From the NCBI GenBank assembly GCA_025353525.1, contig JANXOO010000204.1, positions 1 to 6,112 on the forward strand: 6,112 nt of DNA, written 5' to 3'. Shown here piece after piece: positions 5,801 through 6,112 of the stretch. Each line of letters begins with the position of its first letter. Position 1 is the first letter of the stretch. The DNA is from Schlesneria sp. (GTDB taxonomy: Bacteria > Planctomycetota > Planctomycetia > Planctomycetales > Planctomycetaceae). The notes below the pieces were generated by a model that saw only the letters and a list, made by a program, of their open reading frames with translations, was not told the origin of the DNA and made no database searches. The position numbers and the translations under genes are program-made.

Positions 5801-6112
5801 TCAGTAGTCAAATGAGAGTTTGTCCTTCTGATATTCTTCCAATGTAATTTCTGCAGTAAAGGCGCATGGTCCCTTGGAATCGCGTAATCGCTCTAATGTG
5901 AGCTGAGCCTTAATTGGCTCCCATTGTAATGAATGTGCTCCGGCGCTGCATCTGATATGCGGACTGGGATCATCAAGGCAAGAAACAATCGCTGCTCGGC
6001 CTTCGGGCAGATCACGAAGTTGCTTGAAACAAGCATGCATTTTATCAAACCACATATTCGCAACTTTCGGATCGGAAGCAGAAGTCCCTTCAGCTCCCTC
6101 TCGATAACCTGC
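5801..6112 (-). CDS. DUF2019 family protein, C-terminal part (start beyond right edge)
   Basis: The last 103 codons of a gene whose frame is open to the right edge; an internal ATG at 6055 is in frame but probably not the start. The layout matches my knowledge of DUF2019: an initial helix region with DPKVANMWFDKMHACFKQL, then a HEAT-like helix pair around CLDDPSPHIRCSAGAHSLQW, and the closing signature AFTAEITLEEYQKDKLSF near the stop. Family members are about 110–140 residues, so probably only a few dozen residues at most are missing. The function of DUF2019 is not established. Small HEAT-like proteins of this kind often sit beside toxin or contact-dependent systems as possible immunity proteins, but nothing in this window tests that. 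There is no signal peptide in the visible part. Its G+C (about 47% over 5821–6060) is lower than that of the genes to its left, which hints at a separate origin. Confidence 0.72.
   Translation of the reverse strand, partial: AGYREGAEGTSASDPKVANMWFDKMHACFKQLRDLPEGRAAIVSCLDDPSPHIRCSAGAHSLQWEPIKAQLTLERLRDSKGPCAFTAEITLEEYQKDKLSFDY

Overview
The window looks like a stretch of a Planctomycetota chromosome. The diagnosis rests on a minus-strand gene pair: a large exported protein with the PSCyt1–DUF1549 (PSCyt2)–DUF1553 (PSD1) architecture, followed 30 bases later by a Tat-signal DUF1501 protein. This pairing is a hallmark of planctomycetes and a few related phyla. Sampled lines of the coding sequence are about 55–63% G+C.

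Every confident gene is on the minus strand, so transcription runs from right to left. From the right edge: (1) the 3' part of a small DUF2019-family gene (5801–6112, start off the window); (2) a 610-base gap (5191–5800) with repeats, a possible promoter and a doubtful small plus-strand ORF; (3) a complete extended short-chain dehydrogenase/NAD-dependent sugar epimerase-type gene (4219–5190); (4) a 189-base spacer with a weak terminator-like hairpin and a possible promoter; (5) the PSCyt1/DUF1549/DUF1553 gene (577–4029, start corrected inward from the longest ORF); (6) the 5' part of the DUF1501 gene (1–546, running off the left edge).

Genes 5 and 6 almost certainly form one transcription unit and act outside the cytoplasm: the first carries a Sec-type signal peptide and two CxxCH motifs, the second a twin-arginine signal. 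The biochemical role of this family pair is not established. The epimerase is probably transcribed separately from them, because of the spacer and hairpin. The DUF2019 gene is distinctly poorer in G+C (about 47% over the four lines counted, 5821–6060) and may belong to a different, accessory module extending past the right edge.

I see no tRNA, rRNA, CRISPR array, insertion sequence or phage gene, and no convincing evidence for a wholly new system. The most open points are the 5191–5800 gap and the DUF2019 gene at the edge.
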